From NCBI GenBank assembly GCA_002712335.1, contig PATI01000064.1, positions 8,281 through 13,549 on the forward strand: DNA of 5,269 nt. The letters run 5' to 3'. Every line of letters starts with the position of its first letter. Position 1 is the first letter of the stretch. A program made the translations under genes and the position numbers. Below the pieces are notes generated by a model that worked only from the letters and a program-made list of their open reading frames with translations, was not told where the DNA came from and did not search any database. The DNA comes from Rhodospirillaceae bacterium. Its GTDB lineage: Bacteria > Pseudomonadota > Alphaproteobacteria > MPNO01 > UBA2964. Shown one piece after another: positions 1 to 5,269 of the stretch.

Positions 1-602
1 AAAATTGTTCTCCGAGTATGACATTCATGACAATGCACTACACCTCGAGACAAGTATGCCCCTCTATTCCAAGTTTGTGTCCTTTTTGAGTCAAATTTAT
101 AGGGGCCCTGAGAAAAATATAATAATTTCCATAAATATTGGATAGAACGGAAGTTAAATGGAAATAGAAGTTTATGCGCTTCACTAGGTTTAGGAATTGC
201 TGGCAAAGAGAAAATATATTCCTTAATTGATTTAATATCATCAGCATCCATGAGAGTGAAGGAAGTATAGGGAAAGATAGGAAAATAATGGCTATTTTCA
301 GGAGATACTCCCTTTGTCATCGCCCTGTTGAAATCTCTATTAGACCAATTACCAATACCATGTTTCTTATCGGGTGATATATTCGGTGCTACGAAGGTAC
401 CAAAAGGTGTTTTAAACCTTTTACCTCCCGCAAGTAACTGACCGTTATTCTCCGTATCAGTATGACAACTAATACAGCCCGCCGCATGGGCTAATACTCT
501 ACCTTTGACAACACTGCTAGACACATTGACCGATTGAATAAATACGCCAGATGCCACTACGGCGCCTAAAACCCAACCTGGGAAATATTTATCGTAAGCC
601 AT
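1..602 (-). CDS. Dihaem c-type cytochrome, N-terminal part (3' end beyond the window)
   Basis: The minus-strand frame is open from an ATG at 602 to the window edge, giving 200 codons without a stop. The product starts with a short polar stretch and a hydrophobic segment (about residues 8-23) that would act as a signal peptide or membrane anchor. Two haem-binding motifs are visible: CISCH at residues 43-47 and CHECH at 191-195. Between them, PFGTFVAPNISPD (66-78), GIGNWS (82-87) and FPYTSFTLMDADD (110-122) match the layout of dihaem or multihaem cytochromes c resembling the cytochrome subunits of membrane alcohol and aldehyde dehydrogenases; Met118 is a candidate axial ligand. The role inferred is electron transfer on the periplasmic face of the inner membrane; the partner dehydrogenase or oxidase is not in view. 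The ATG has no Shine-Dalgarno sequence and lies 8 bases beyond the U-tract of a terminator, so the start and its promoter are uncertain. An in-frame stop at 636-638 limits any upstream extension. Family call is confident, substrate is not. Confidence 0.88.
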   Translation of the reverse strand, partial: MAYDKYFPGWVLGAVVASGVFIQSVNVSSSVVKGRVLAHAAGCISCHTDTENNGQLLAGGKRFKTPFGTFVAPNISPDKKHGIGNWSNRDFNRAMTKGVSPENSHYFPIFPYTSFTLMDADDIKSIKEYIFSLPAIPKPSEAHKLLFPFNFRSIQYLWKLLYFSQGPYKFDSKRTQTWNRGAYLSRGVVHCHECHTRRTI

Positions 603-610
603 GTGATAGT

Positions 611-649
611 AAAAAAAAGAGAGGCTGCACAATTTCTATACAGCCTCTC
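611..649 (-). terminator. Rho-independent terminator of the lipoprotein gene
   Basis: Read on the minus strand, a perfect 9-bp GC-containing stem (arms 641-649 and 619-627, GAGAGGCTG paired with CAGCCTCTC) with a 13-base loop is followed directly by eight T (618-611). This is the classical intrinsic terminator form and its orientation fits the lipoprotein gene ending at 702. It sits only 8 bases before the cytochrome ATG, so it should also block read-through into that gene unless termination is partial. Confidence 0.9.
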
Positions 650-676
650 GATTTATTGGAAATGAAATGTTTATCG

Positions 677-700
677 TTTAGGAAAAATTAATTTCCTAAA
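677..700 (-). repeat. AT-rich perfect inverted repeat just after the lipoprotein stop codon
   Basis: TTTAGGAAA (677-685) and TTTCCTAAA (692-700) are exact reverse complements separated by six bases (AATTAA). The repeat begins one base past the TAA stop of the lipoprotein gene. As RNA it can form a 9-bp mostly A-U hairpin without a U-tract of its own, so it is more likely a 3'-end stabilising hairpin or a binding site than a terminator. The sequence shows the symmetry; the function is inferred. Confidence 0.6.
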
Positions 701-701
701 T

Positions 702-1184
702 TTATTTTTTCTTCTTCTTCTTCTTCTTACACTTCACCTTACCTTTTTTACATTTGCATTTACCATAAACTTTTTTATTCGCATCTAGTTTTATGGCTGC
801 AGCAACTGCGCCTTTGACTGGCTTGTATGCATCTGCAATCTCGCCCTTTATTCCGGTTTTTGCTGCCTCTTCTAAGCCCTTCGCGTAAAAAACTGCAGAC
901 CCATATTTCAACCTTTTAGCAAGAGTCGCAATTTGGATTGCCCGCATTTCCATATCACCGGCAGAACCAAGTTTCCTTCTCTTCTTCTTGCTTTTGCTGC
1001 CCTTAATATATTTTGCAACAGCATTACTGGCTGCACAAATCTCTTTCATCGCGCTTACCTTGACCTTCATGGCCTGAGACATCTTAACCTTTGGCTTTGA
1101 TGGCTGGTCGGCACAACCGCTTAATCCGCCTAGTAGACCAAGGCTAACCGCCGCTACTAAAAGTGGCTTAATGAATGATCTCAT
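702..1184 (-). CDS. Small lysine-rich lipoprotein of unknown function
   Basis: The 160-residue product has a lipoprotein signal: MRSFIK, a hydrophobic core, then the lipobox LSGC with Cys24 as the predicted lipidated residue. Ala at +2 suggests sorting to the outer membrane by the general Lol rule. The mature part is strongly basic: by count 38 of 160 residues are Lys. There is a cluster at 61-71 (KGSKSKKKRRK) and a tail at 142-160 with Cys143, Cys145 and Cys152 among lysines, ending in eight lysines. Another Cys is at 50. The middle (about 75-135) is Ala-rich and probably helical. The start is well supported by GGGGAG eight bases upstream. Transcription appears to end at the strong terminator at 611-649. 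I do not recognise the family. Possible roles are binding an anionic partner such as LPS, nucleic acid or an acidic protein, or metal binding through the Cys residues, but none of these is shown. Confidence 0.8.
   Translation of the reverse strand: MRSFIKPLLVAAVSLGLLGGLSGCADQPSKPKVKMSQAMKVKVSAMKEICAASNAVAKYIKGSKSKKKRRKLGSAGDMEMRAIQIATLAKRLKYGSAVFYAKGLEEAAKTGIKGEIADAYKPVKGAVAAAIKLDANKKVYGKCKCKKGKVKCKKKKKKKK
705..728 (-). repeat. Triplet repeat encoding the C-terminal octalysine
   Basis: On the plus strand, six perfect CTT units (711-728) follow six T (705-710). Read as the gene, this is six AAG then two AAA codons before the stop. Such a perfect triplet tract is prone to slippage, which would change the number of lysines without shifting the frame; the A run next to it could also slip out of frame and alter the stop. 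Confidence 0.8.
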
Positions 1185-1192
1185 GACACTCT

Positions 1193-1198
1193 CTCCCC
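1193..1198 (-). promoter_or_regulatory. Ribosome binding site of the lipoprotein gene
   Basis: GGGGAG on the minus strand lies eight bases before the ATG at 1184. It is the clearest Shine-Dalgarno sequence in the window and fixes that start. Confidence 0.75.
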
Positions 1199-1209
1199 AG
1201 AAAAACTCT

Positions 1210-1241
1210 ATTAAATAAATTTAACGCTATTAAAACGTCAA
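1210..1241 (-). promoter_or_regulatory. Candidate promoter of the lipoprotein gene
   Basis: On the minus strand TTGACG (1241-1236) resembles a -35 box, and TTTAAT (1215-1210) resembles a -10 box. The spacing of 20 bases is longer than ideal, so the pairing is tentative. It sits in the 151-base divergent region between the lipoprotein and LOG genes. I found no equally good plus-strand promoter for the LOG gene; TTGCAA at 1277-1282 has no convincing -10 partner. Confidence 0.3.
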
Positions 1242-1328
1242 TAATAATACCCTATCCCACCATTAGATACAAAAACTTGCAACCCTTTCAAGTGGATTTA
1301 TTGTTCTATTTTTCATATTCGTGTTATT

Positions 1329-1332
1329 AGGG
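1329..1332 (+). promoter_or_regulatory. Short ribosome binding site deciding the LOG-family start
   Basis: AGGG lies three bases before the ATG at 1336. The spacing is tight, but the GTG at 1321 has no purine-rich sequence upstream at all, so the site favours the ATG. Confidence 0.45.
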
Positions 1333-1335
1333 CTC

Positions 1336-1881
1336 ATGAAAATTCATTACTTATGCGTATTTTGTGGCGCATCACAAGGAAATAATTCGGTTTTTAGAGC
1401 TTCAGCGATCAGTTTAGGTTTGGAATTAGCGAGAAACCAAATTCAATTAATTTATGGCGGTGGTAGCTCCGGCTTGATGGGGGTTTTAGCTAATAGCGTT
1501 CTGGAATCCGGTGGAAAGGTTACTGGTGTTATTCCTCAACACTTAAAAGATCGCGAATTAGGTCATCAGGGCTTAACTAAACTAGAAGTGGTAGACAATA
1601 TGCACCAGCGCAAAGAAAGGATGTTCGAATTGGCCGATGGCATAGTTGTTTTACCCGGCGGGGTTGGAACCCTTGAAGAAGTTCTGGAGATTATTACTTG
1701 GAAACAATTGGGTTTGCACAAGAAACCAATAATTTTTCTAAATATAATGGGATATTGGGAAAATTTTTATAATCTTATTAAAGGGACAGTTGAACAGGGA
1801 TTTGCAAACGAGCAAACACAAAACCTTTATATTTCCATTGACGCTCCAGACCGCTTGATACCGACTTTAGAAAAGTTATAA
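1336..1881 (+). CDS. LOG family nucleoside monophosphate phosphoribohydrolase (TIGR00730 type)
   Basis: The 181-residue product carries the hallmarks of the LOG (LONELY GUY) family: an N-terminal strand followed by CGAS, the glycine-rich YGGGSSGLMG (residues 40-49), an Arg-Lys pair in MHQRKERM (89-96), and the signature PGGVGTLEE (107-115). These form the Rossmann-like nucleotide pocket and contain the catalytic Arg and Glu known in the family. Members hydrolyse the N-glycosidic bond of nucleoside 5'-monophosphates, in plants cytokinin ribotides, releasing base and ribose 5-phosphate; the bacterial substrate here is unknown and is often AMP-like in characterised homologues. The protein is expected to be cytosolic and dimeric. 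Length is normal for the family. The ATG at 1336 was chosen over the in-frame GTG at 1321 because homologues begin with a short Met-Lys stretch directly before this first strand. The gene is divergent from the lipoprotein gene and convergent with alaS, so it is probably transcribed alone. Confidence 0.9.
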   Translation: MKIHYLCVFCGASQGNNSVFRASAISLGLELARNQIQLIYGGGSSGLMGVLANSVLESGGKVTGVIPQHLKDRELGHQGLTKLEVVDNMHQRKERMFELADGIVVLPGGVGTLEEVLEIITWKQLGLHKKPIIFLNIMGYWENFYNLIKGTVEQGFANEQTQNLYISIDAPDRLIPTLEKL

Positions 1882-1902
1882 AATAAATTTATTATCCTTT
1901 AA

Positions 1903-1917
1903 CCTAATATATTTAGG
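1903..1917. other. Weak hairpin between the convergent LOG and alaS genes
   Basis: CCTAA (1903-1907) and TTAGG (1913-1917) form a 5-bp inverted repeat with a 5-base loop in the 42-base gap between the two stop codons. Neither strand has a proper U-tract after it, so a terminator role is doubtful. A 12-base palindrome, AATAAATTTATT, lies at 1882-1893 just after the LOG stop. Confidence 0.3.
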
Positions 1918-1923
1918 CTGGCC

Positions 1924-4566
1924 TTACTTTGATAACGCTTTTTCTATAGCCGTAATTGCCGCGGGCGCATTATTAGTATCAGGACCTCCCGCTTGAGCCA
2001 TATCTGGCCTCCCTCCTCCGCCTTTTCCTCCCAATGCTTTTGACCCTTCACGAACTAGGGTCACCGCGTCAAATTTTTCAATTTGATCATTTGTCACTCC
2101 AACAACGAGCGATGCCTTTTCCTCCTCAACACTGCAAATTGCAATAACACCTGAACCTATTTTCTTTTTAAATTCATCAACGAGTGATTTGAGTTCTTTT
2201 GATGGGATCCCCTCCAAGACCTTTCCGACAAATGAAACACCAGAAATATCCTTGGCCAATTCTTCGGTTTGACTATTCCCAGAGGTAGCAAGTTTACGGC
2301 GAGCATCAGAAATCTCATTTTCTAAGTTTTTTCTCTCTAAAAGCAAACTATTAATTCGGCTTACTACGTCTTCAGTTGAAACATTTAATAATTTTGCTGC
2401 TTCCTTTAATTCGCTTTGTATTTTATCAATTTTCTCCAACGCAAAAGCACCGGTAACAGCTTCTATCCGTCGCACACCCGCTGATACCGCGTTTTCAGAC
2501 ACAATTCTAAATAAGCCGATATCACCAGTCCGCTTAACATGGGTACCTCCGCATAGTTCCGAGGAATAAGAGGTTTCCTTTTCATCGCCCATTAAAACAA
2601 CACGAACCTCATCCCCATATTTTTCACCAAATAATGCCATAGCGCCTTCTTCTAAAGCTTCATCGGGTGTCATAAGCCTAGTGGTCACCTCAGAATTTTC
2701 TCTTATTTGTCGATTTACACCATCCATAACTTCAATCATTTCATTAGCGGTGATGGGTTTCGGATGACTTATGTCAAACCGAAGGCGATCGGGCGCAACC
2801 AAAGAACCCTTTTGGATAATATGTTCACCTAATTGACGACGTAACGTAGAATGTAATAAGTGCGTGGCAGAATGATTTCTGCAAAGGGCGGAACGTCTTC
2901 TAACGTCAATCTGCATTTCTACTATATCATTTAAATTTAAAGTGCCGGTTTTTAGAGAGCCGATATGTAAATGCAAATCACCAACTTTCTTTTGCGTGTG
3001 ATTTACTTCAAAAATACCATTGTCTGTTGTTTTGATAATGCCCGCATCTCCCATTTGGCCACCAGATTCGCCATAAAAAGGAGTTTGATTAACAACTATA
3101 CTTACTTGCTCTCCAACCTTAGTGCTTTTTATTGAGTTTCCATCTTTAACAATAGCTAAAACTCTACCTTCGGCCTTATCGCTCTGATACCCAAGAAATT
3201 CTGTTGCGCCGACAGCGTCCCTAATATCAAACCAGACAGTCTCATCAGAAATTTCTCCTGAGCCCACCCACGCTCGCCGAGCATGCTCCCTCTGGTCCTG
3301 CATAGCGCTCTCAAAACCAACAATATCAACTGAACGATTTTGTCCCTTTAAAACATCCTGGGTCAAATCTAAAGGAAAACCATAGGTGTCATATAAACGA
3401 AAGGCAACTTCACCTGAAAGGGGCTCTTTATTTCCCAATTTACGCGTTTCGTCGTGCAGCAGTTTCAATCCTCGATCAAGAGTATTCTTAAATCTTTTTT
3501 CTTCTAATTCTAATGTTTCTTTTATTAATAACTCTGCACGAACAAGCTCAGGATAAGCCATTCCCATCTGTTCTATTAAAACTGAAACCAATTGATACAT
3601 TAACGGCTCCGGAGAACCCATAATATGCGCATGCCGCATTCCTCTTCGCATGATACGGCGCAAAACATAGCCTCTTCCTTCATTTGAAGGTAAAACACCA
3701 TCAGCAATTAAAAATGCGCTAGCTCGCAGGTGATCCGCAATCACACGATTAGAAATGTTATGTGAACCGTAAGGTTCTACTTGAGCTATTGAAGCTGATG
3801 CTTCGATTAAATTCCGAAAGGTATCAATATCGTAATTATCGTGAGAGCCCTGCAAAAGTGCTGAAATACGTTCAAGGCCCATACCTGTATCGATACTAGG
3901 CTTTGGAAGGTTTAGGCGGGTTTTTAAATCAACCTGATCAAACTGCATGAAGACTAGGTTCCAGATCTCGATAAACCTGTGACCATCTTCATCGGCACTG
4001 CCAGGCGGCCCACCTAGAATGTGATCTCCATGATCATAAAATATCTCTGAACATGGGCCACACGGACCGGTATCACCCATTGCCCAAAAATTATCATTTG
4101 TAGATATACGGATAATACGGTTTTCTGAAAACCCTGCTACCTTTTTCCATATCTTAAAGGCTTCTTCATCTTCGTGATAGACAGTTACAAGCAGCCTTTT
4201 GGGATCTACACCAAATTCTTTAGTAATTAATGTCCATGCTAATTCTATGGCACGTTCTTTAAAATAACCACCAAAAGAAAAATTACCCAGCATTTCAAAA
4301 AATGTATGGTGGCGAGCAGTATAGCCGACGTTTTCTAGATCATTATGCTTCCCTCCAGCACGAACACATTTTTGTGAAGTAGCAGCTGAATTATAATTAG
4401 GTTTCTCCAAACCGGTGAATGCATTCTTGAATTGGACCATGCCAGCGTTAGTAAAAAGGAGCGACGGGTCATTATGTGGTACTAAAGGAGATGAGCGCAC
4501 AACCTCATGACCATTATTCTTAAAATAATCAAGAAATGCCGTTCTAACATCATTTGTTTTCATCAT
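1924..4566 (-). CDS. alaS: Alanyl-tRNA synthetase, full length
   Basis: AlaS charges tRNA-Ala with alanine in the cytosol. The 880-residue product is the usual length and has every domain. The class II catalytic core comes first: [23 protein letters not shown] (about residues 26-48), motif 2 around [20 protein letters not shown] (83-102) and motif 3 GMGLERI (228-234). A helical tRNA-recognition region follows. The editing domain that clears Ser-tRNA and Gly-tRNA has the zinc ligands HSATH (565-569) and CGGTH (672-676). The C-Ala domain ends with the glycine-rich [16 protein letters not shown] (846-861). No key residue is missing. The start at 4566 is preferred because AAGG lies eight bases upstream; ATG at 4563 is equally compatible with homologues beginning near [14 protein letters not shown]. 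An ATG at 4590 would add eight residues not expected in the family. It lies downstream of recA on the same strand with a 202-base gap, so it may have its own promoter. Confidence 0.98.
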   Translation of the reverse strand: MMKTNDVRTAFLDYFKNNGHEVVRSSPLVPHNDPSLLFTNAGMVQFKNAFTGLEKPNYNSAATSQKCVRAGGKHNDLENVGYTARHHTFFEMLGNFSFGGYFKERAIELAWTLITKEFGVDPKRLLVTVYHEDEEAFKIWKKVAGFSENRIIRISTNDNFWAMGDTGPCGPCSEIFYDHGDHILGGPPGSADEDGHRFIEIWNLVFMQFDQVDLKTRLNLPKPSIDTGMGLERISALLQGSHDNYDIDTFRNLIEASASIAQVEPYGSHNISNRVIADHLRASAFLIADGVLPSNEGRGYVLRRIMRRGMRHAHIMGSPEPLMYQLVSVLIEQMGMAYPELVRAELLIKETLELEEKRFKNTLDRGLKLLHDETRKLGNKEPLSGEVAFRLYDTYGFPLDLTQDVLKGQNRSVDIVGFESAMQDQREHARRAWVGSGEISDETVWFDIRDAVGATEFLGYQSDKAEGRVLAIVKDGNSIKSTKVGEQVSIVVNQTPFYGESGGQMGDAGIIKTTDNGIFEVNHTQKKVGDLHLHIGSLKTGTLNLNDIVEMQIDVRRRSALCRNHSATHLLHSTLRRQLGEHIIQKGSLVAPDRLRFDISHPKPITANEMIEVMDGVNRQIRENSEVTTRLMTPDEALEEGAMALFGEKYGDEVRVVLMGDEKETSYSSELCGGTHVKRTGDIGLFRIVSENAVSAGVRRIEAVTGAFALEKIDKIQSELKEAAKLLNVSTEDVVSRINSLLLERKNLENEISDARRKLATSGNSQTEELAKDISGVSFVGKVLEGIPSKELKSLVDEFKKKIGSGVIAICSVEEEKASLVVGVTNDQIEKFDAVTLVREGSKALGGKGGGGRPDMAQAGGPDTNNAPAAITAIEKALSK

Positions 4567-4574
4567 CGCTAGTA

Positions 4575-4578
4575 CCTT
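4575..4578 (-). promoter_or_regulatory. Ribosome binding site supporting the downstream alaS start
   Basis: AAGG on the minus strand is eight bases before the ATG at 4566 and eleven before the ATG at 4563. It lies inside the frame that would be coding if the ATG at 4590 were used, which favours the shorter protein. Confidence 0.5.
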
Positions 4579-4633
4579 AAAGGAACGCATTTAGGCGTCT
4601 CAAGGCCCGAGTATTAACGACGCGAACACACGA

Positions 4634-4649
4634 TGTCTATAATAAGACA
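4634..4649 (-). promoter_or_regulatory. Dyad over a -10-like element upstream of alaS
   Basis: TGTCT (4634-4638) and AGACA (4645-4649) are inverted repeats flanking ATAATA, which on the minus strand reads TATTAT, a fair -10 hexamer about 70 bases before the alaS start. No good -35 box stands at the right distance. The arrangement could be an operator over the alaS promoter, but five-base arms are short and chance is a fair alternative. Confidence 0.25.
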
Positions 4650-4703
4650 CATATCTTCTAGGTTATTTATTTTTAAAATTACGCAGGCTTACGTGTTTAA
4701 ATT

Positions 4704-4747
4704 AAAAAATTTAGCATTAACCATAATTTAATTTAACAAATGGTTAA
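4704..4747 (-). terminator. Possible weak terminator of recA
   Basis: On the minus strand an 8-bp inverted repeat, TTAACCAT (4747-4740) and ATGGTTAA (4724-4717), encloses a 15-base loop. Seven bases later there is a run of six T (4709-4704). The stem is AT-rich and the distance to the T run is long, so termination would be weak. Part of recA transcription may therefore continue into alaS. Confidence 0.35.
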
Positions 4748-4759
4748 GAAAATTTTCTT
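4746..4759. repeat. 14-base perfect palindrome after the recA stop codon
   Basis: AAGAAAATTTTCTT is its own reverse complement and begins nine bases past the recA stop. It overlaps the outer arm of the neighbouring inverted repeat by two bases. In such AT-rich DNA it may be chance; as RNA it has no loop and would have to open its central bases to fold. Confidence 0.35.
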
Positions 4760-4768
4760 TTTTAAATA

Positions 4769-5269
4769 TTACTCTTCATTTTCATCAGTGCTTTCTGAAG
4801 CTGGTGCCTCTTTAAGTGCAGCCTCTGCAATTAAGCCAGCGCTTTCTCTAATTTCTCTTTCAATTGATTCTGCCAGCTCTGGATTTTCTCTTAAAAACTG
4901 CTTGGAATTCTCTCGCCCCTGTCCTATCCGTTGACTATCATACGAAAACCAAGCACCTGACTTCTCGACAATGCCAGCTTTTACTCCCAGATCTATTAGC
5001 TCTCCCATTTTGGAGATACCTTCTCCATACATTATATCAAACTCAATCATCTTAAATGGGGGCGCAACTTTGTTTTTAACAACTTTAACTCTAGTCTGAT
5101 TTCCAACAATCTCGTCGCGATCCTTAATTGCCCCAATCCTACGAATATCTAGCCTTACAGATGAGTAAAATTTAAGAGCGTTACCACCAGAGGTTGTTTC
5201 AGGATTACCAAACATTACTCCAATTTTCATACGGATTTGGTTGATAAAAATAATCATACAATGTGAACG
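4769..5269 (-). CDS. recA: Recombinase RecA, C-terminal part (5' end beyond the window)
   Basis: RecA forms filaments on single-stranded DNA, promotes strand exchange and triggers LexA self-cleavage in the SOS response. The frame runs in from the window edge with [17 protein letters not shown], giving 166 residues before the TAA. Visible are the FINQIR strand, loop L2 with [16 protein letters not shown], the following strand [10 protein letters not shown], and the C-terminal domain with [17 protein letters not shown] and [13 protein letters not shown]. It ends in the acidic tail (ESTDENEE) normal for RecA. The L2 loop has ETTSGG where many homologues have ETTTGG, a mild change. The sequence is of alphaproteobacterial type. 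The Walker A and B region, the promoter and any LexA box lie outside the window. The first ATG inside the window is internal and is not the start. Confidence 0.97.
   Translation of the reverse strand, partial: RSHCMIIFINQIRMKIGVMFGNPETTSGGNALKFYSSVRLDIRRIGAIKDRDEIVGNQTRVKVVKNKVAPPFKMIEFDIMYGEGISKMGELIDLGVKAGIVEKSGAWFSYDSQRIGQGRENSKQFLRENPELAESIEREIRESAGLIAEAALKEAPASESTDENEE

Noticed and set aside
38..247. A 69-codon minus-strand ORF
   Set aside because: It lies in another frame of the cytochrome gene, which shows two CXXCH motifs and family segments in its own frame; the short ORF has no recognisable features.
968..1003. Second CTT-rich stretch in the lipoprotein gene as a separate repeat element
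   Set aside because: It is an imperfect codon run encoding the KGSKSKKKRRK segment and is explained by the protein sequence.
1321..1335. GTG start for the LOG-family protein
   Set aside because: It has no ribosome binding site and adds five residues before the family's normal N-terminus; the ATG at 1336 is the better choice.
4567..4590. Upstream ATG start for alaS at 4590
   Set aside because: The added eight residues are not expected in AlaS, and the AAGG site lies downstream of this ATG, pointing to 4566 or 4563.
4567..4768. T-box or other riboswitch leader before alaS
   Set aside because: I see no T-box consensus or specifier stem and no strong antiterminator structure; T-boxes are also not usual in alphaproteobacteria.
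4740..5055. Two plus-strand ORFs of about 64 codons (4740-4934 and 4864-5055)
   Set aside because: Both are antisense to the well-conserved end of recA and have no motif or ribosome binding site of note.

Overview
The window looks like a piece of an alphaproteobacterial chromosome of moderately low GC. The main support is the C-terminal part of RecA, whose sequence (for example the stretches [10 protein letters not shown] and [17 protein letters not shown]) is of the alphaproteobacterial type, followed on the same strand by alaS, a gene order common in that class. No lower rank can be fixed from this sequence alone.

Layout from left to right. Positions 1-602 (minus) hold the N-terminal 200 residues of a membrane-targeted c-type cytochrome with two CXXCH haem motifs; its 3' end lies outside the window. 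Positions 603-701 hold two tandem hairpins: an AT-rich perfect inverted repeat one base after the next gene's stop codon, and a strong intrinsic terminator ending in eight U. Positions 702-1184 (minus) encode an unrecognised, extremely lysine-rich lipoprotein with a Cys/Lys tail ending in eight lysines. Positions 1185-1335 are a divergent intergenic region. Positions 1336-1881 (plus) encode a LOG-family nucleoside monophosphate phosphoribohydrolase. It is convergent, with a 42-base gap, to alaS (1924-4566, minus), a full-length alanyl-tRNA synthetase. A 202-base AT-rich spacer with several small dyads separates alaS from the 3' half of recA (4769-5269, minus).

The right half is housekeeping: DNA repair and recombination (RecA) and translation (AlaS). 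The LOG protein belongs to nucleotide metabolism. The left part is accessory envelope or respiratory material: a periplasm-facing dihaem cytochrome and a small basic lipoprotein, separated by a terminator and so probably not one simple operon. I see no CRISPR array, mobile element, tRNA, rRNA or recognisable defence system. The only part that looks undescribed is the Lys/Cys-rich lipoprotein with its triplet-repeat-encoded tail and the tandem hairpins behind it.
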